From an uncultured Mollicutes bacterium (lineage in GTDB: Bacteria > Bacillota_I > Bacilli_A > RFN20 > CAG-826), in contig CALBGF010000191.1 in NCBI GenBank assembly GCA_937893635.1, forward strand, positions 1 through 52,712: a DNA stretch of 52,712 bases. Direction: 5' to 3'. The notes under the pieces were generated by a model. It saw only the letters and a list, made by a program, of their open reading frames with translations. It did not search any database and was not told where the DNA came from. Position numbers and translations under genes: made by a program. Shown here piece after piece: positions 25,361 to 34,467 of this stretch; the first letter of the stretch is position 1; every line of letters starts with the position of its first letter.

Positions 25361-27677
25361 AATCGTTATTACTATTTCTTCTATTTTTACTATTATTACT
25401 ACTTCTATTACAATAGGATATGTTTTTTATTCTTTAAATGGTGTTGAACTTAAAAGTATTAATAAATTAAAGAATCCAAAATTTTCTACAATATATGACA
25501 AAAACAATACTTTGATTGAAGTTATTGGGAAAGATAAAAAAGAATATGCTAGTTATGAAGACTTACCACCTCTTTTAGTTAATGCCCTTGTTAGCATTGA
25601 AGATAAAGGGTTCTTTTCTCATAAAGGAATAGATGCTAAAAGAACACTTGAGGCGTTTGTTCATAATATTTTTTCTTCTTCTAAACATGGTGGTTCAACA
25701 CTAACCCAGCAACTTATTAAAAATGTTCTTTTAACTAATGAACAAACTTATAAAAGAAAAATCAAAGAAGCATATTTAGCTATTAATTTAGAAAAAGAAA
25801 TGAGTAAAGAAGATATTATTACACTTTATTTTAATAGTGTATATTTTGAACAAACAACACCTGGAGTAATATACGCGGCAAGAAGATATTTTCATAAAGA
25901 ACTTAATGAACTCTCCTTACCAGAAATGGCCTTACTTGCTGGTGTTGTTAAATCCGCTAGTTACTATAATCCTTTGAAATATGGCGATAGAGCTAATGAA
26001 CGAAAAAATTTAGTGCTAAAAAACATGTATGAAGATGGTTATATCAGTGAAGAAGAATATTTAGTTAGTAAAGCAATACATGTATCATCTTTAATAAAAT
26101 CAGATTCATCAACTAATGATCCGACTTATCGTTTTCAAAGCTATTTAGATGTAGTTTATTTAGAAGTTGAAGAATTATTAGGTAAAAATCCTAGTACTGA
26201 TAAATTAGAAATATATACATATCTAGATACTTCTTTACAATCTTATTTAGATCAAATTCAAGAAGGAAAAATAATTGAATTTAGTGATGAAACTCAACAA
26301 ATTGCTGGTACGGTTATTAATAATAATGATTACTCCATTGCTGGTGTCATTGGCGGAAGAAATTACCATGGCTCGCATTTATATAACCGTGCTTATTCTA
26401 TGGTTAGACAACCTGCCTCTACTATGAAACCTATATTTGAATATGCATTAGCAAGTGAGTACTTTAATTACACTAACGCTACTTCTATTCAAGATGAACC
26501 ATACACTTATCCAGGTAGCAATATAACTGTGCAAAATGCGGATAAAAATTATGCTGGACTCCTTTCTATGCAAGAAGCTTTAGGTTATTCTAAAAACACA
26601 TGCGCTTTATATACACTTGAAAAAGTAGCTAACAAAATTGGTGTTGATAATTGTATTGAATATCTTAACTCTATCAATATGATGGACGAAGGTCCTTTTT
26701 CATATGCGTATGGCATTGGTGGAATGAGTTTTGGAGTCAGTACTAACCAATTAGCAGGTGCTTATTCTATGCTTGTTAATAATGGTAAATATTTAAAACC
26801 TAGTACTATTTATAAAATCGTAGATGCTGATACTCACGAGGTTCTTTATGAGCGTGATACATCTCCTAAGCAAATTATATCAAGTAAAGCAGCATATAAA
26901 GTGGCAAGTACACTCGTAAATGTTGTTAAGGAAGACTATTATCATATTGGAGCAGTTAGTGTTAAAAATGTTGAAATTGGTGCTAAAACTGGCACTAATG
27001 GATATGATGCAAAACAAGCTAAAGCCTTAAATTATCCTAGTTATGCTGATAAAGACACTTGGTTAGCGGGTTTTTCTCCATATTACACCATGGCTGTTTG
27101 GTCAGGATGGGATATTCCACGCGCAAATAGTAAAGATTATTTTGGAAAAAGTGATATCCGTAGACAAATTCCTAAAAAAATATTTAAAAATGTAATGGAA
27201 CATATTAATCTTAAAAATGGGATAAGAGAAAAGCCAAATGGTTTAGTTAATATTAATGTTGTTAAAAGTGCAGATGGCTATTATCTTGCTAATAAATATA
27301 TTCCTAATAGTTATATAATAAGTGGTATTTTTGATAGCGAAAATATACCAGAAAAAGTATTACCAGAACCAGTATTAGGCGAAATAGCACAAGTTAAAAC
27401 ATATATTTTACCTAACGAATTAGAATTAGAAATAATTAGCGAGGAAAATCCAATCCTTCCATTTGATTATCAAAAAATATTTTCAAATTCCGGATATAAT
27501 ATTTGCTACAAACTGTATGATAATGAAGAAGTTAACTTATTTAGTCAAGAAAAAAAGCTAGCAATTCCTATTGATTTTGCTAGCATAGAATATTTATATG
27601 TTTATGCGTGCTATGAAAAAAACCAATTAGCGTTTTCTCCTATTTTTACCGTTATAGAATCGGCAAGTATTTTTTAA
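25344..27677 (+). CDS. ponA: Class A penicillin-binding protein PBP1A/1
   Basis: Bifunctional peptidoglycan synthase. N-terminal membrane helix (about 4-30), GT51 glycosyltransferase (about 45-240) with EDKGFFSHKG (Glu86) and GGSTLTQQLIKN, then transpeptidase with SxxK STMK (Ser359), SKN and KTG (548-550). The C-terminal 100 residues form a beta-rich tail. 777 residues. The ATG at 25344 is 9 bases after GAGG inside recU. It shows that the organism makes cell wall. Its 3' end overlaps nth on the other strand by 51 bases. Confidence 0.96.
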   Translation: MKKIFKIVITISSIFTIITTSITIGYVFYSLNGVELKSINKLKNPKFSTIYDKNNTLIEVIGKDKKEYASYEDLPPLLVNALVSIEDKGFFSHKGIDAKRTLEAFVHNIFSSSKHGGSTLTQQLIKNVLLTNEQTYKRKIKEAYLAINLEKEMSKEDIITLYFNSVYFEQTTPGVIYAARRYFHKELNELSLPEMALLAGVVKSASYYNPLKYGDRANERKNLVLKNMYEDGYISEEEYLVSKAIHVSSLIKSDSSTNDPTYRFQSYLDVVYLEVEELLGKNPSTDKLEIYTYLDTSLQSYLDQIQEGKIIEFSDETQQIAGTVINNNDYSIAGVIGGRNYHGSHLYNRAYSMVRQPASTMKPIFEYALASEYFNYTNATSIQDEPYTYPGSNITVQNADKNYAGLLSMQEALGYSKNTCALYTLEKVANKIGVDNCIEYLNSINMMDEGPFSYAYGIGGMSFGVSTNQLAGAYSMLVNNGKYLKPSTIYKIVDADTHEVLYERDTSPKQIISSKAAYKVASTLVNVVKEDYYHIGAVSVKNVEIGAKTGTNGYDAKQAKALNYPSYADKDTWLAGFSPYYTMAVWSGWDIPRANSKDYFGKSDIRRQIPKKIFKNVMEHINLKNGIREKPNGLVNINVVKSADGYYLANKYIPNSYIISGIFDSENIPEKVLPEPVLGEIAQVKTYILPNELELEIISEENPILPFDYQKIFSNSGYNICYKLYDNEEVNLFSQEKKLAIPIDFASIEYLYVYACYEKNQLAFSPIFTVIESASIF

Positions 27678-28268
27678 AGCACATTCTTTACAATTAGGAT
27701 TAATGGCCTTACAAAAATATCTCCCAAAGTGGATAAAAAGATGATGTACTTTGATATATTCTGACTTATCAAATGCTTTACGCAACTTTCTTTCAATTGT
27801 TTCTACTGAATCTTTTTGTGCTGCAAATCCCAATCTTTTTGCCACTCTACTAACATGAGTATCTACTGCAATTTCTGGCTCTTTTAAATATTCAGCACGA
27901 AATACATTCGCAGTTTTATTTCCAACACCCGGTAAAGAAATTAAGGCTTTTTTATCATGAGGAACTATTCCATTATATTGTTCAACAATAATCTTTATTG
28001 CTTCTTTAATAGCTTTAGATTTGTTTTTATATAATCCCACTGATTTGATATCACTTTCAATTTCCTCTAATGGAGCATTATTAATATCATAAATTGTATG
28101 ATATTTGCTAAACATTTCTTTAGTGACCATATTTACTCTTTTATCTGTACATTGTGCAGATAAAATAATAGCGATTAATAATTCATAATCGTTACTATAA
28201 TTTAGTTCACATCCGGCATTAGGAAATAATTCATTTAAATAAGCAATAATTTCTTCTTTTTTATTCAT
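27627..28268 (-). CDS. nth: Endonuclease III (DNA glycosylase/AP lyase)
   Basis: Base-excision repair enzyme for oxidised pyrimidines. The HhH motif LPGVGNKTA carries the catalytic Lys118, Asp136 lies in AVDTHVSRV, and a 4Fe-4S loop has C186-x6-C193-x2-C196-x5-C202. The ATG at 28268 overlaps the dnaD stop by 8 bases, implying coupled translation. The dnaD-nth pair next to ponA is the Bacillus arrangement, though here the two sides converge tail to tail. Confidence 0.96.
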   Translation of the reverse strand: MNKKEEIIAYLNELFPNAGCELNYSNDYELLIAIILSAQCTDKRVNMVTKEMFSKYHTIYDINNAPLEEIESDIKSVGLYKNKSKAIKEAIKIIVEQYNGIVPHDKKALISLPGVGNKTANVFRAEYLKEPEIAVDTHVSRVAKRLGFAAQKDSVETIERKLRKAFDKSEYIKVHHLFIHFGRYFCKAINPNCKECALKNTCRFYNGKNRRKR

Positions 28269-28914
28269 CGTCATCATCTAACCATTTAGTTTTAGCAATT
28301 TTTATTGTTTCTTCAAGATTTTTATTCCAATTTTCATTTATTGCTGTTACGCCTTCTTGATTAATTTCATTTGATTTAGCTTTTGCTAATAAGATTTTAT
28401 CAACTGCACGAATGGAAACTTTTTTACCAGAAGACTTTAAATCTTTAATAGCGTTAGAAATATCTTCATCGTTATTTGTGGCAAACCATTCTTGAATACG
28501 AGAAACCTCTAATGGCGATAATGTTCTTTTTAATTCTTTTTCAAAAAGAGCATAAACATTTTGAGCCATTTCTTGAATATCTTCTTTTTGACGTTCTTCT
28601 TCTTTATAAATATCTAATTTTAATTGTTGAAATAATTTATTTTTTAATGGTTGAAGAGATAATTTTGCACCTTTTTTATCAAATACTAAATCAACAATAT
28701 TTTTTGTTACTAAGTTTGATAATATTTCATCAATTTTCTTACTATCTAAATTCATTTTAAATGATAAATCTTCAGCAGTAATAATATCATTATGTTGTTT
28801 TAAAAGATGATTAACAACAAGAATTACCGCTAATTCAGATTCATTGATATTTAAATCTTTATAATGTTCAATTAATAAATAATCAAAATTAATTGCTTTA
28901 TAATCATTTGCCAT
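28261..28914 (-). CDS. dnaD: Replication initiation/restart protein DnaD
   Basis: Firmicutes-specific protein that remodels origin DNA and helps load the replicative helicase. N-terminal winged-helix domain (about 1-95, including ELAVILVVNHLLKQ and AEDLSFKMNLDS) and C-terminal DnaD/DnaB_2 domain (about 115-190, with FEKELKRTLSPLEVSRIQEW). The acidic tail KWLDDDDE is the overlap with nth. The ATG at 28914 has a GGTGG-type SD. About 217 residues. Confidence 0.9.
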   Translation of the reverse strand: MANDYKAINFDYLLIEHYKDLNINESELAVILVVNHLLKQHNDIITAEDLSFKMNLDSKKIDEILSNLVTKNIVDLVFDKKGAKLSLQPLKNKLFQQLKLDIYKEEERQKEDIQEMAQNVYALFEKELKRTLSPLEVSRIQEWFATNNDEDISNAIKDLKSSGKKVSIRAVDKILLAKAKSNEINQEGVTAINENWNKNLEETIKIAKTKWLDDDDE

Positions 28915-28954
28915 AAACACACCACCAAATCACAAATATATTACCACATAACAT

Positions 28955-29626
28955 CTAGTTATTAAACATATTAATATGGAATTTTTCTAATATTACTTTT
29001 GTTTTTTCTTCATCAATTTTTTGCATTTTTCTTATCTCTTGTTTTATTTTATCTATATTTAGCTTATTTAATAAATAAGTATGTTCATAAATATATTTTT
29101 CTAAATTATTATCTAATGTAAAATCTAGAGTCATCATAAATCTTAAGGCCCGTAATATTCTTAAAGGATCTTCGTTCATTCGAGTGTCAATATCACCAAT
29201 AACACGAATAATTTTGTTATGTAAATCATTTAATCCATTACAAAAATCATATATTTTACCAGTCATATCCATATATAAAGCATTTATAGTAAAGTCTCTT
29301 CTTTTATAATCTATTTGCATATCTTTAACAAATTCTATTTTTTGAGGATGACGACTATCAAGATATAAGTTTTCTTTTCTAAAAGATGTTATTTCAAGTT
29401 TTTTATTTTCATAGCGATATATGATTACTCCATATTTAGAAAAGGTATCATCATATTTTTCTAAAATGCTTTTTGTTTCGCTTGGTGATGCGTCAGTGGC
29501 AAAATCAAAATCAGTTAAATCTTTTTTCAATATAAAATCTCTTACAGTACCACCAACAGCATAAATATTGCATCCAATTAATTCAAATTTGACATTTAAT
29601 TCTTTAATAAGTTCTAATAAATCCAT
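28955..29626 (-). CDS. cca: Short CCA-adding/poly(A) polymerase-like nucleotidyltransferase
   Basis: Class II tRNA nucleotidyltransferase head and neck: GGTVRD (25-30), the metal pair in DFDFATDA, YKRRDFTINALYMD and EDPLRILRALRF. The protein stops at 223 residues, while family members have about 390-420. The body and tail that grip the tRNA are missing, and dnaD begins 40 bases later, so no lost exon or frameshift remnant follows. CCA addition by this protein alone is doubtful. It may need a partner or serve another nucleotidyl transfer. Position next to dapB matches Bacillus cca. SD AGGTG is 5 bases before the ATG. Confidence 0.82.
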   Translation of the reverse strand: MDLLELIKELNVKFELIGCNIYAVGGTVRDFILKKDLTDFDFATDASPSETKSILEKYDDTFSKYGVIIYRYENKKLEITSFRKENLYLDSRHPQKIEFVKDMQIDYKRRDFTINALYMDMTGKIYDFCNGLNDLHNKIIRVIGDIDTRMNEDPLRILRALRFMMTLDFTLDNNLEKYIYEHTYLLNKLNIDKIKQEIRKMQKIDEEKTKVILEKFHINMFNN

Positions 29627-29634
29627 GTAATCAC

Positions 29635-30276
29635 CTAAATGCTCGTTTTTAATCCTACAAAAGTATTAATTTTACTTAATGCTTTTTCTACTCCTTTAGC
29701 ATATCCTACTTTATTATAACATCTATGTGTGATTTCGATAGTTTCAAATTCATTATTTATTTCAATTACATGCTCATAAGCAAAAAAATCTACGCGCTTA
29801 GAAATAAAATTTAGTTTATTTTTATTTATCCCCTTAACTAAAGCAAGACTAGTTCCACTTGGTTGATCGACTTTTGATTTATGATGTTTATCAGTCACAT
29901 AAATTAAACTACTATCTTTGCTTAATTGTTTGATAGCTTTTTTTAACACATTAATGCTACTTAAAAAATTATAGACAACATATACACCAATATTAGCGTT
30001 TTTACTTTCTTTTTTGATGTAATCTAATTCATTTTTAGAAAAACCAGTTGTACCTATAATCATTGGTTTATGATATTTTAAAGCATAGGAAAATAGTCTT
30101 AAAGAAGATTTAGAATTTGAAAAATCGATAATTGCATCACAATTAATTAATGCTTCTATTGAAACATCCTGATTAAATTGGTCTAACAATTGAATAAATT
30201 CATGATTTTTAGATTTTAAATATGCATGTACTATACTTCCCATTTTTCCGCTATAACCTTGTAAAATAAGCTTCAT
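29635..30276 (-). CDS. dapB: 4-hydroxy-tetrahydrodipicolinate reductase
   Basis: NAD(P)H-dependent step of the diaminopimelate/lysine pathway. N-terminal Rossmann motif GYSGKMGSIV (7-16), IDFS, IIGTTGFS, and the substrate motif DKHHKSKVDQPSGTS with the catalytic HH-x-x-K and PSGT. At about 213 residues it is shorter than the usual 240-270, but all motifs are present. The ATG at 30276 is 7 bases after AGGG. A minus TATAAT at 30310-30315 lies upstream. No other lysine genes are in the window. Confidence 0.9.
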   Translation of the reverse strand: MKLILQGYSGKMGSIVHAYLKSKNHEFIQLLDQFNQDVSIEALINCDAIIDFSNSKSSLRLFSYALKYHKPMIIGTTGFSKNELDYIKKESKNANIGVYVVYNFLSSINVLKKAIKQLSKDSSLIYVTDKHHKSKVDQPSGTSLALVKGINKNKLNFISKRVDFFAYEHVIEINNEFETIEITHRCYNKVGYAKGVEKALSKINTFVGLKTSI

Positions 30277-30321
30277 TATTATCACCCTATAAAATCTATG
30301 CTAAATTAGATTATAAGATAC

Positions 30322-30352
30322 AAAAAAAGAAGCCCTAATAAAAAGCTTCTTT
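30322..30352 (-). terminator. Second terminator downstream of HU
   Basis: Arms AAAGAAGC/GCTTCTTT with an 11-base loop and seven U on minus. In tandem with the hairpin at 30366-30389. Confidence 0.8.
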
Positions 30353-30365
30353 CATACAAGTCAAA

Positions 30366-30389
30366 GAAAAAAGGAGATATGCTCTCCTT
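30366..30389 (-). terminator. First terminator downstream of HU
   Basis: Perfect 7-bp arms AAGGAGA/TCTCCTT, 5-base loop, U-rich tract on minus, about 15 bases after the HU stop. Confidence 0.85.
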
Positions 30390-30403
30390 CTAACTACAAT
30401 TAA

Positions 30404-30676
30404 TTATTGAATTTTGTCTTTCAATGCTTTTGCGGCTTTAAATCCAACGACTTTAGCTGCAGGAATTGTCATTTTTTCGCCTGTAGATGGGTTAACACCT
30501 TGACGAGGTTTACGATCTTTAACTTCAATAGTACCGAAACCAGCAACGCGAACTTCTTCGCCTTTTGCTAATGCTTCGACAATACCATCAAAAAGAGCGT
30601 CAACTGCAATAGTAGCATCTTTTTTTGTTAAACGGGCTCTTTCTGCTACTAAATCGGCTAATTCGACTTTGTTCAT
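30404..30676 (-). CDS. hup: DNA-binding protein HU
   Basis: 90-residue histone-like protein that bends and compacts DNA. Opening MNKVELADLVAERA, dimer core, and the DNA-binding arm signature GFGTIEVKDRKPRQGVNP are all present. The ATG at 30676 is preceded by GGAGG, and a five-residue longer frame is not needed. Single-gene unit with an elaborate upstream region (tandem TTGTCA repeats, leader hairpin) and two terminators, as expected for a highly expressed gene. Confidence 0.96.
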   Translation of the reverse strand: MNKVELADLVAERARLTKKDATIAVDALFDGIVEALAKGEEVRVAGFGTIEVKDRKPRQGVNPSTGEKMTIPAAKVVGFKAAKALKDKIQ

Positions 30677-30716
30677 TGTTGAAACCTCCATTTATTCATA
30701 TTTTTATCATAATAAC

Positions 30717-30747
30717 AAAAAGTCCAAATGTTAAGTCTTGACTTTTT
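30717..30747 (-). other. Leader stem-loop of HU
   Basis: Arms AAAAAGTC (30717-30724) and GACTTTTT (30740-30747) flank a loop that contains the palindrome AAGTCTTGACTT with part of the right arm. It lies in the predicted 5' leader, 41 bases before the HU start. Confidence 0.45.
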
Positions 30748-30767
30748 ATGTTATTTATGTTTATACA

Positions 30768-30824
30768 TATTTTTGACAAAATAACATGATATTATGCCTA
30801 TTTTTTATTATTTTTGACAAAATA
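30768..30824 (-). repeat. Tandem 16-bp repeats with HU promoter
   Basis: TATTTTTGACAAAATA occurs at 30768-30783 and 30809-30824, exactly 41 bp apart. Each is nearly symmetrical around TTTTGACAAAA. On minus, the distal copy supplies -35 TTGTCA (30815-30820), 18 bases from -10 CATAAT (30791-30796); the proximal copy could act as a second -35 or an operator. Confidence 0.65.
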
Positions 30825-30858
30825 ATTTTTAATCACTATTACAAAAATAAGTAGTTAA

Positions 30859-31521
30859 TTAATTTTTATAAGCTTGTTTTAAATTTATAGAAGAGAAATG
30901 AGTTAAGCCACTGCCTTCAACAATAATAACATGAGACATATCATTACCATGAATGATTGGGTTTAATGCTTCATCTTTTCCAATAAACATTTTAATTACT
31001 GGAGCTGGAGAATGAATACCAGCAGTGATTTGATTCATATATTCAATAGTCATATTTAAATCTAATCCAGAATGAATTCTTGTTAAGACAATTATTTCTA
31101 TTTTTAATTCACTGGCAATATCAGCTAAATCCGCTAAAATCTTTTGCTTTAATTCCATCTTTTGAGCAATAGTCATTGATGTGTATTCATAATCTGTTGT
31201 CTTAGCTAATAAATCTAGATAATCAATATAAACAACATCAAGATTATCTTTTGCCACTCTAATAGCGCTTTTAACCATTTCAAATCCCCAGTTATTGCAA
31301 TCAATAACATCTAATTTGAATAATTCTTGGAACTTAAGTCCAAAGTGAGTTACTAATTTATTATAAATAATTGATTGACAATATTCATAAGACATAAACA
31401 TTACATTTTTGCCTGAGCGAAGTTTTTCTGCGCAGTCAAAGCAAGCAATTGTGCTTTTTCCCATGTCAGTCTTACCGCCTAAAACTGATACACTACCTTT
31501 AGATGTTTTAATAATTTCCAT
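30859..31521 (-). CDS. Orphan DnaB/RecA-fold ATPase
   Basis: 220 residues resembling the C-terminal ATPase domain of DnaB-type helicases, without the N-terminal primase-binding domain. Walker A GGKTDMGKST (15-24), Walker B LDVVYIDYLDLL (95-106, Asp100), and a later sensor-like strand IEIIVLTRIHSG. The substrate is not evident. It follows gatB by 59 bases with SD GGGAG and appears to be the last gene of the pcrA-ligA-gatCAB run. No arginine finger or full helicase loops can be assigned, so loader, regulator or degenerate helicase are all open. Confidence 0.7.
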   Translation of the reverse strand: MEIIKTSKGSVSVLGGKTDMGKSTIACFDCAEKLRSGKNVMFMSYEYCQSIIYNKLVTHFGLKFQELFKLDVIDCNNWGFEMVKSAIRVAKDNLDVVYIDYLDLLAKTTDYEYTSMTIAQKMELKQKILADLADIASELKIEIIVLTRIHSGLDLNMTIEYMNQITAGIHSPAPVIKMFIGKDEALNPIIHGNDMSHVIIVEGSGLTHFSSINLKQAYKN

Positions 31522-31580
31522 ATTCGAAAATCTCCCTTGATAAATTTATTTTACTTTATTTTGTTATTTGTTACAAGTTA

Positions 31581-33008
31581 CTAACGCTTTTTCAATTCGG
31601 CAATAATCGTTTTAGATGTTAAAGCTGGATTAGCTTTACCATGTGATTTTTTCATTACTTGTCCAACTAAGAATCCAACTGCACGATCTTTACCATTTTT
31701 ATAATCTTCAATTGATTGTGGGTTCTCATTTAAAACTTGTGTTACTAAATCAAGAATTGCACCTTCATCAGACATTTGAACAATGCCAAGTTTATTAGCA
31801 ACATCAATTGGTGATTCATCAGATTCTACAATTCGCGCAAAGACATCTTTTGCTTGTTTTGATGAAATCTTGCCTTCTTCCACTAATTTAACCATTTCTC
31901 CTAAATGTTTGGGAGATAATTTGATATTTAAAATGTTTAAATTGTTTTTATTTAAATAAGCCGCAACATCAACCATAACCCAGTTAACCAATAGTTTTGG
32001 ATTAGCAGAACTCTTTAATGTTTCGTCAAAATAATTAGAAATATCTTTATCCATTAAGATAGTATCAGCATCATATTCACTTAAACCTAAATCATTCATA
32101 TATCTATTTTTCTTACTTGACGCTAATTCTGGACAAGTATTAATAGCATTTTCAATAAATTCTTTGCTTAATTTAATTGGGGTAATGTTTGGTTCAGTGA
32201 AGTATTTATAGTCAACTGCATCAGTTTTCTTACGCATAAGAATTGTTTCTTTACGAATTTCATCAAAACGTCTTGTTTCTTGTTCAACAGGAATACCCGC
32301 TAAAAGAAGTTGTTGTTGACGAATAATTTCAAACTCAATAGCTTTTTCAACATTAGATAAAGAGTTTAAGTTTTTAATTTCAACTTTTGTACCAAATTTT
32401 TCTTGACCAATTGGACGCAAGGAAATATTAACATCGCAACGTAATGATCCTTCTTCCATCTTGCCATCACTAACATTAGTGTATTGAACAATTGAACGAA
32501 TTTGTTCTACGTATTTCATTGCTTCTTCACCACTTCTAATATTTGGACGAGAAACAATTTCCACTAACGGAGTACCAGCACGGTTATAGTCTAGTAAAGA
32601 ATAATTAGATAAGTGTAATTGTTTACAGGTATCTTCTTCCATATGAAGTCTTTCAATTTCAATTTGCTTTTCTTTGCCATCAACTTTAATAGTGACATAA
32701 CCATCTCTACCAATAGGACGTTTATCTTGTGTAATTTGGAATCCCTTTGGTAAATCACTATAGAAGTAGTTTTTACGGTCAAACCATAATTCATCATCAA
32801 TCGTCATATGTAAAGCATTAGATACACGAATAGCGTTAATTACCGCTTGTTTATTGACAACTGGCATAGTACCAGGGAAAGCAATATCAAGAGGTTGTAC
32901 TAAAGTGTTTGGTTCCGCACCAAATAATACTGGTGCCGAAGAAAACATCTTAGATTTAGTTTTCATTTCAACGTGAATTTCAATACCGATAACTGCTTCA
33001 AAATTCAT
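31581..33008 (-). CDS. gatB: Asp-tRNA(Asn)/Glu-tRNA(Gln) amidotransferase subunit B
   Basis: tRNA-binding and kinase subunit of the GatCAB complex, which converts mischarged Glu-tRNA(Gln) (and Asp-tRNA(Asn)) to the correct amide. Family opening FEAVIGIEIHVEMKTKSKMF, then GTMPVVNKQAV, DLPKGFQITQ and LHMEEDTCKQLH, and the C-terminal YqeY-like helical domain ending SHGKANPALTSKTI. 475 residues, normal. It starts one base after the gatA stop, with SD GAGAGGTG. Since asnS is present in the window, the complex probably serves mainly Gln-tRNA here. Confidence 0.97.
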   Translation of the reverse strand: MNFEAVIGIEIHVEMKTKSKMFSSAPVLFGAEPNTLVQPLDIAFPGTMPVVNKQAVINAIRVSNALHMTIDDELWFDRKNYFYSDLPKGFQITQDKRPIGRDGYVTIKVDGKEKQIEIERLHMEEDTCKQLHLSNYSLLDYNRAGTPLVEIVSRPNIRSGEEAMKYVEQIRSIVQYTNVSDGKMEEGSLRCDVNISLRPIGQEKFGTKVEIKNLNSLSNVEKAIEFEIIRQQQLLLAGIPVEQETRRFDEIRKETILMRKKTDAVDYKYFTEPNITPIKLSKEFIENAINTCPELASSKKNRYMNDLGLSEYDADTILMDKDISNYFDETLKSSANPKLLVNWVMVDVAAYLNKNNLNILNIKLSPKHLGEMVKLVEEGKISSKQAKDVFARIVESDESPIDVANKLGIVQMSDEGAILDLVTQVLNENPQSIEDYKNGKDRAVGFLVGQVMKKSHGKANPALTSKTIIAELKKR

Positions 33009-33009
33009 A

Positions 33010-34467
33010 TTATTTCACCTCTCTAGCGGACATATTAGCTAGTCCTACAATATTTTCAATTGCTTTAGCAACATTAAATACATTAGCTTCTTCAAATGCT
33101 CTACCCATCACATTAGCGCCAAATGGCATATTATCTTCTTTACCAATTGGTAAAGTCAAAGAAGGTAATCCAGCAAAGTTACCTAAAACTAAAATATTAT
33201 CGGCAATTAAGTAGTTATTTGATAAACGATCGGAACTATCACTAAATTTAGGAGCAATGCTTGGAGCAGCAGGCACATAAATAAAGTCATAATTGCTTAA
33301 TATTTCATTCGTGCGATTAACAATTAAACGACGAGCTTTTTGCGCACGTAAGAATAAGTCATTTTGATTTTCACGCATCAAAGCGAAACTACCAATAATA
33401 AATCTTCTTCTAATTAATTCACAGAATCCTTTAGTTCTTGCTTTAATCATTACATCGGTATATGTATCAGCTTCATAACGTGGTCCAAATTTAATACCAT
33501 CAAGATTAGCGTTGTTGCTTGTTGCTTCCGCACAAGAAATAACCATGTATGTTGGGTAAATTGATTCAAGTAATTTCATAGAGAAATCTACATATTCCAC
33601 AATAGCACCTTGTTTTTCTAATTCTTTAATTGTATTGTTAAATGCTTCTAAAACATATTTATCATCAATTGAATCCACTACTTCGCGTAAAACAGCAATT
33701 TTAACACCTTTAATAGGATTATTAATATTTTTAGTATAATCTTCTACTGGCTTAGTAGAACTTGTGGCATCATGATTATCGCGTCCTGCTAAAAGCGATA
33801 ATGATAAGGCACTATCTTCTACTGAACGAGTAAAGTAAGCAACGTGATCAAGAGAAGGAGCAAATGGGAATAAACCAAATCTTGAGATTCTTCCCCATGT
33901 TGGTTTAAAACCAACTAGACCAGCATAAGAGGCCGGTTTTCTTACTGAGTCACCAGTATCTGATCCTAAAGCAAATGGTGCAATAGCATTACTTACCATC
34001 GCAGCACTTCCACAACTAGAACCACCTACTAAACGAGTATGAGATGGATCATAAGGGTTATATGTTATTCCTTTATGTCCCGTTGTACCAGTTCCACCCA
34101 TTGCTAATTCATCAAGTGTTGTTTTAGCAATTGGCACTGCATGAGCATCTAATAATTTTTGAACGACAGTAGCGTTAAATACGGGAACATAGTCACGTAA
34201 GATTTCGCTACTTCCTGTTGTTAATATTCCTTTAGTAGAGAAGTTATCTTTAATACCTATTGGTATTCCCCAAAATATATTATCAACTTCTGGTTCTTTT
34301 AAATTTGATGCAATTTCAATAGCTTCTTTTTCTAAAATAGTTTCAAAAGCATTGTTATTATCTTCTTTTGCTCTTTTAATTGCTTCTAAAGTTAATTCAA
34401 GTGGTGTAACTTTTTTATCCACTAATGCTTGGTGCATTTCTTTAATTGTTAAATCTAGGTAACTCAT
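33010..34467 (-). CDS. gatA: Asp-tRNA(Asn)/Glu-tRNA(Gln) amidotransferase subunit A
   Basis: Amidase subunit that frees ammonia from glutamine. The amidase signature is complete: Lys in GIKDNFSTKGILTTGSS, then GGSSCGSAAMVSNAIAPFALGSDTGDSVRKPAS split as GGSSCGSAAMVS and ALGSDTGDSVRKPAS, giving the Ser-cis-Ser-Lys triad. 485 residues as usual. Its ATG overlaps the gatC stop by one base. Confidence 0.97.
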   Translation of the reverse strand: MSYLDLTIKEMHQALVDKKVTPLELTLEAIKRAKEDNNNAFETILEKEAIEIASNLKEPEVDNIFWGIPIGIKDNFSTKGILTTGSSEILRDYVPVFNATVVQKLLDAHAVPIAKTTLDELAMGGTGTTGHKGITYNPYDPSHTRLVGGSSCGSAAMVSNAIAPFALGSDTGDSVRKPASYAGLVGFKPTWGRISRFGLFPFAPSLDHVAYFTRSVEDSALSLSLLAGRDNHDATSSTKPVEDYTKNINNPIKGVKIAVLREVVDSIDDKYVLEAFNNTIKELEKQGAIVEYVDFSMKLLESIYPTYMVISCAEATSNNANLDGIKFGPRYEADTYTDVMIKARTKGFCELIRRRFIIGSFALMRENQNDLFLRAQKARRLIVNRTNEILSNYDFIYVPAAPSIAPKFSDSSDRLSNNYLIADNILVLGNFAGLPSLTLPIGKEDNMPFGANVMGRAFEEANVFNVAKAIENIVGLANMSAREVK

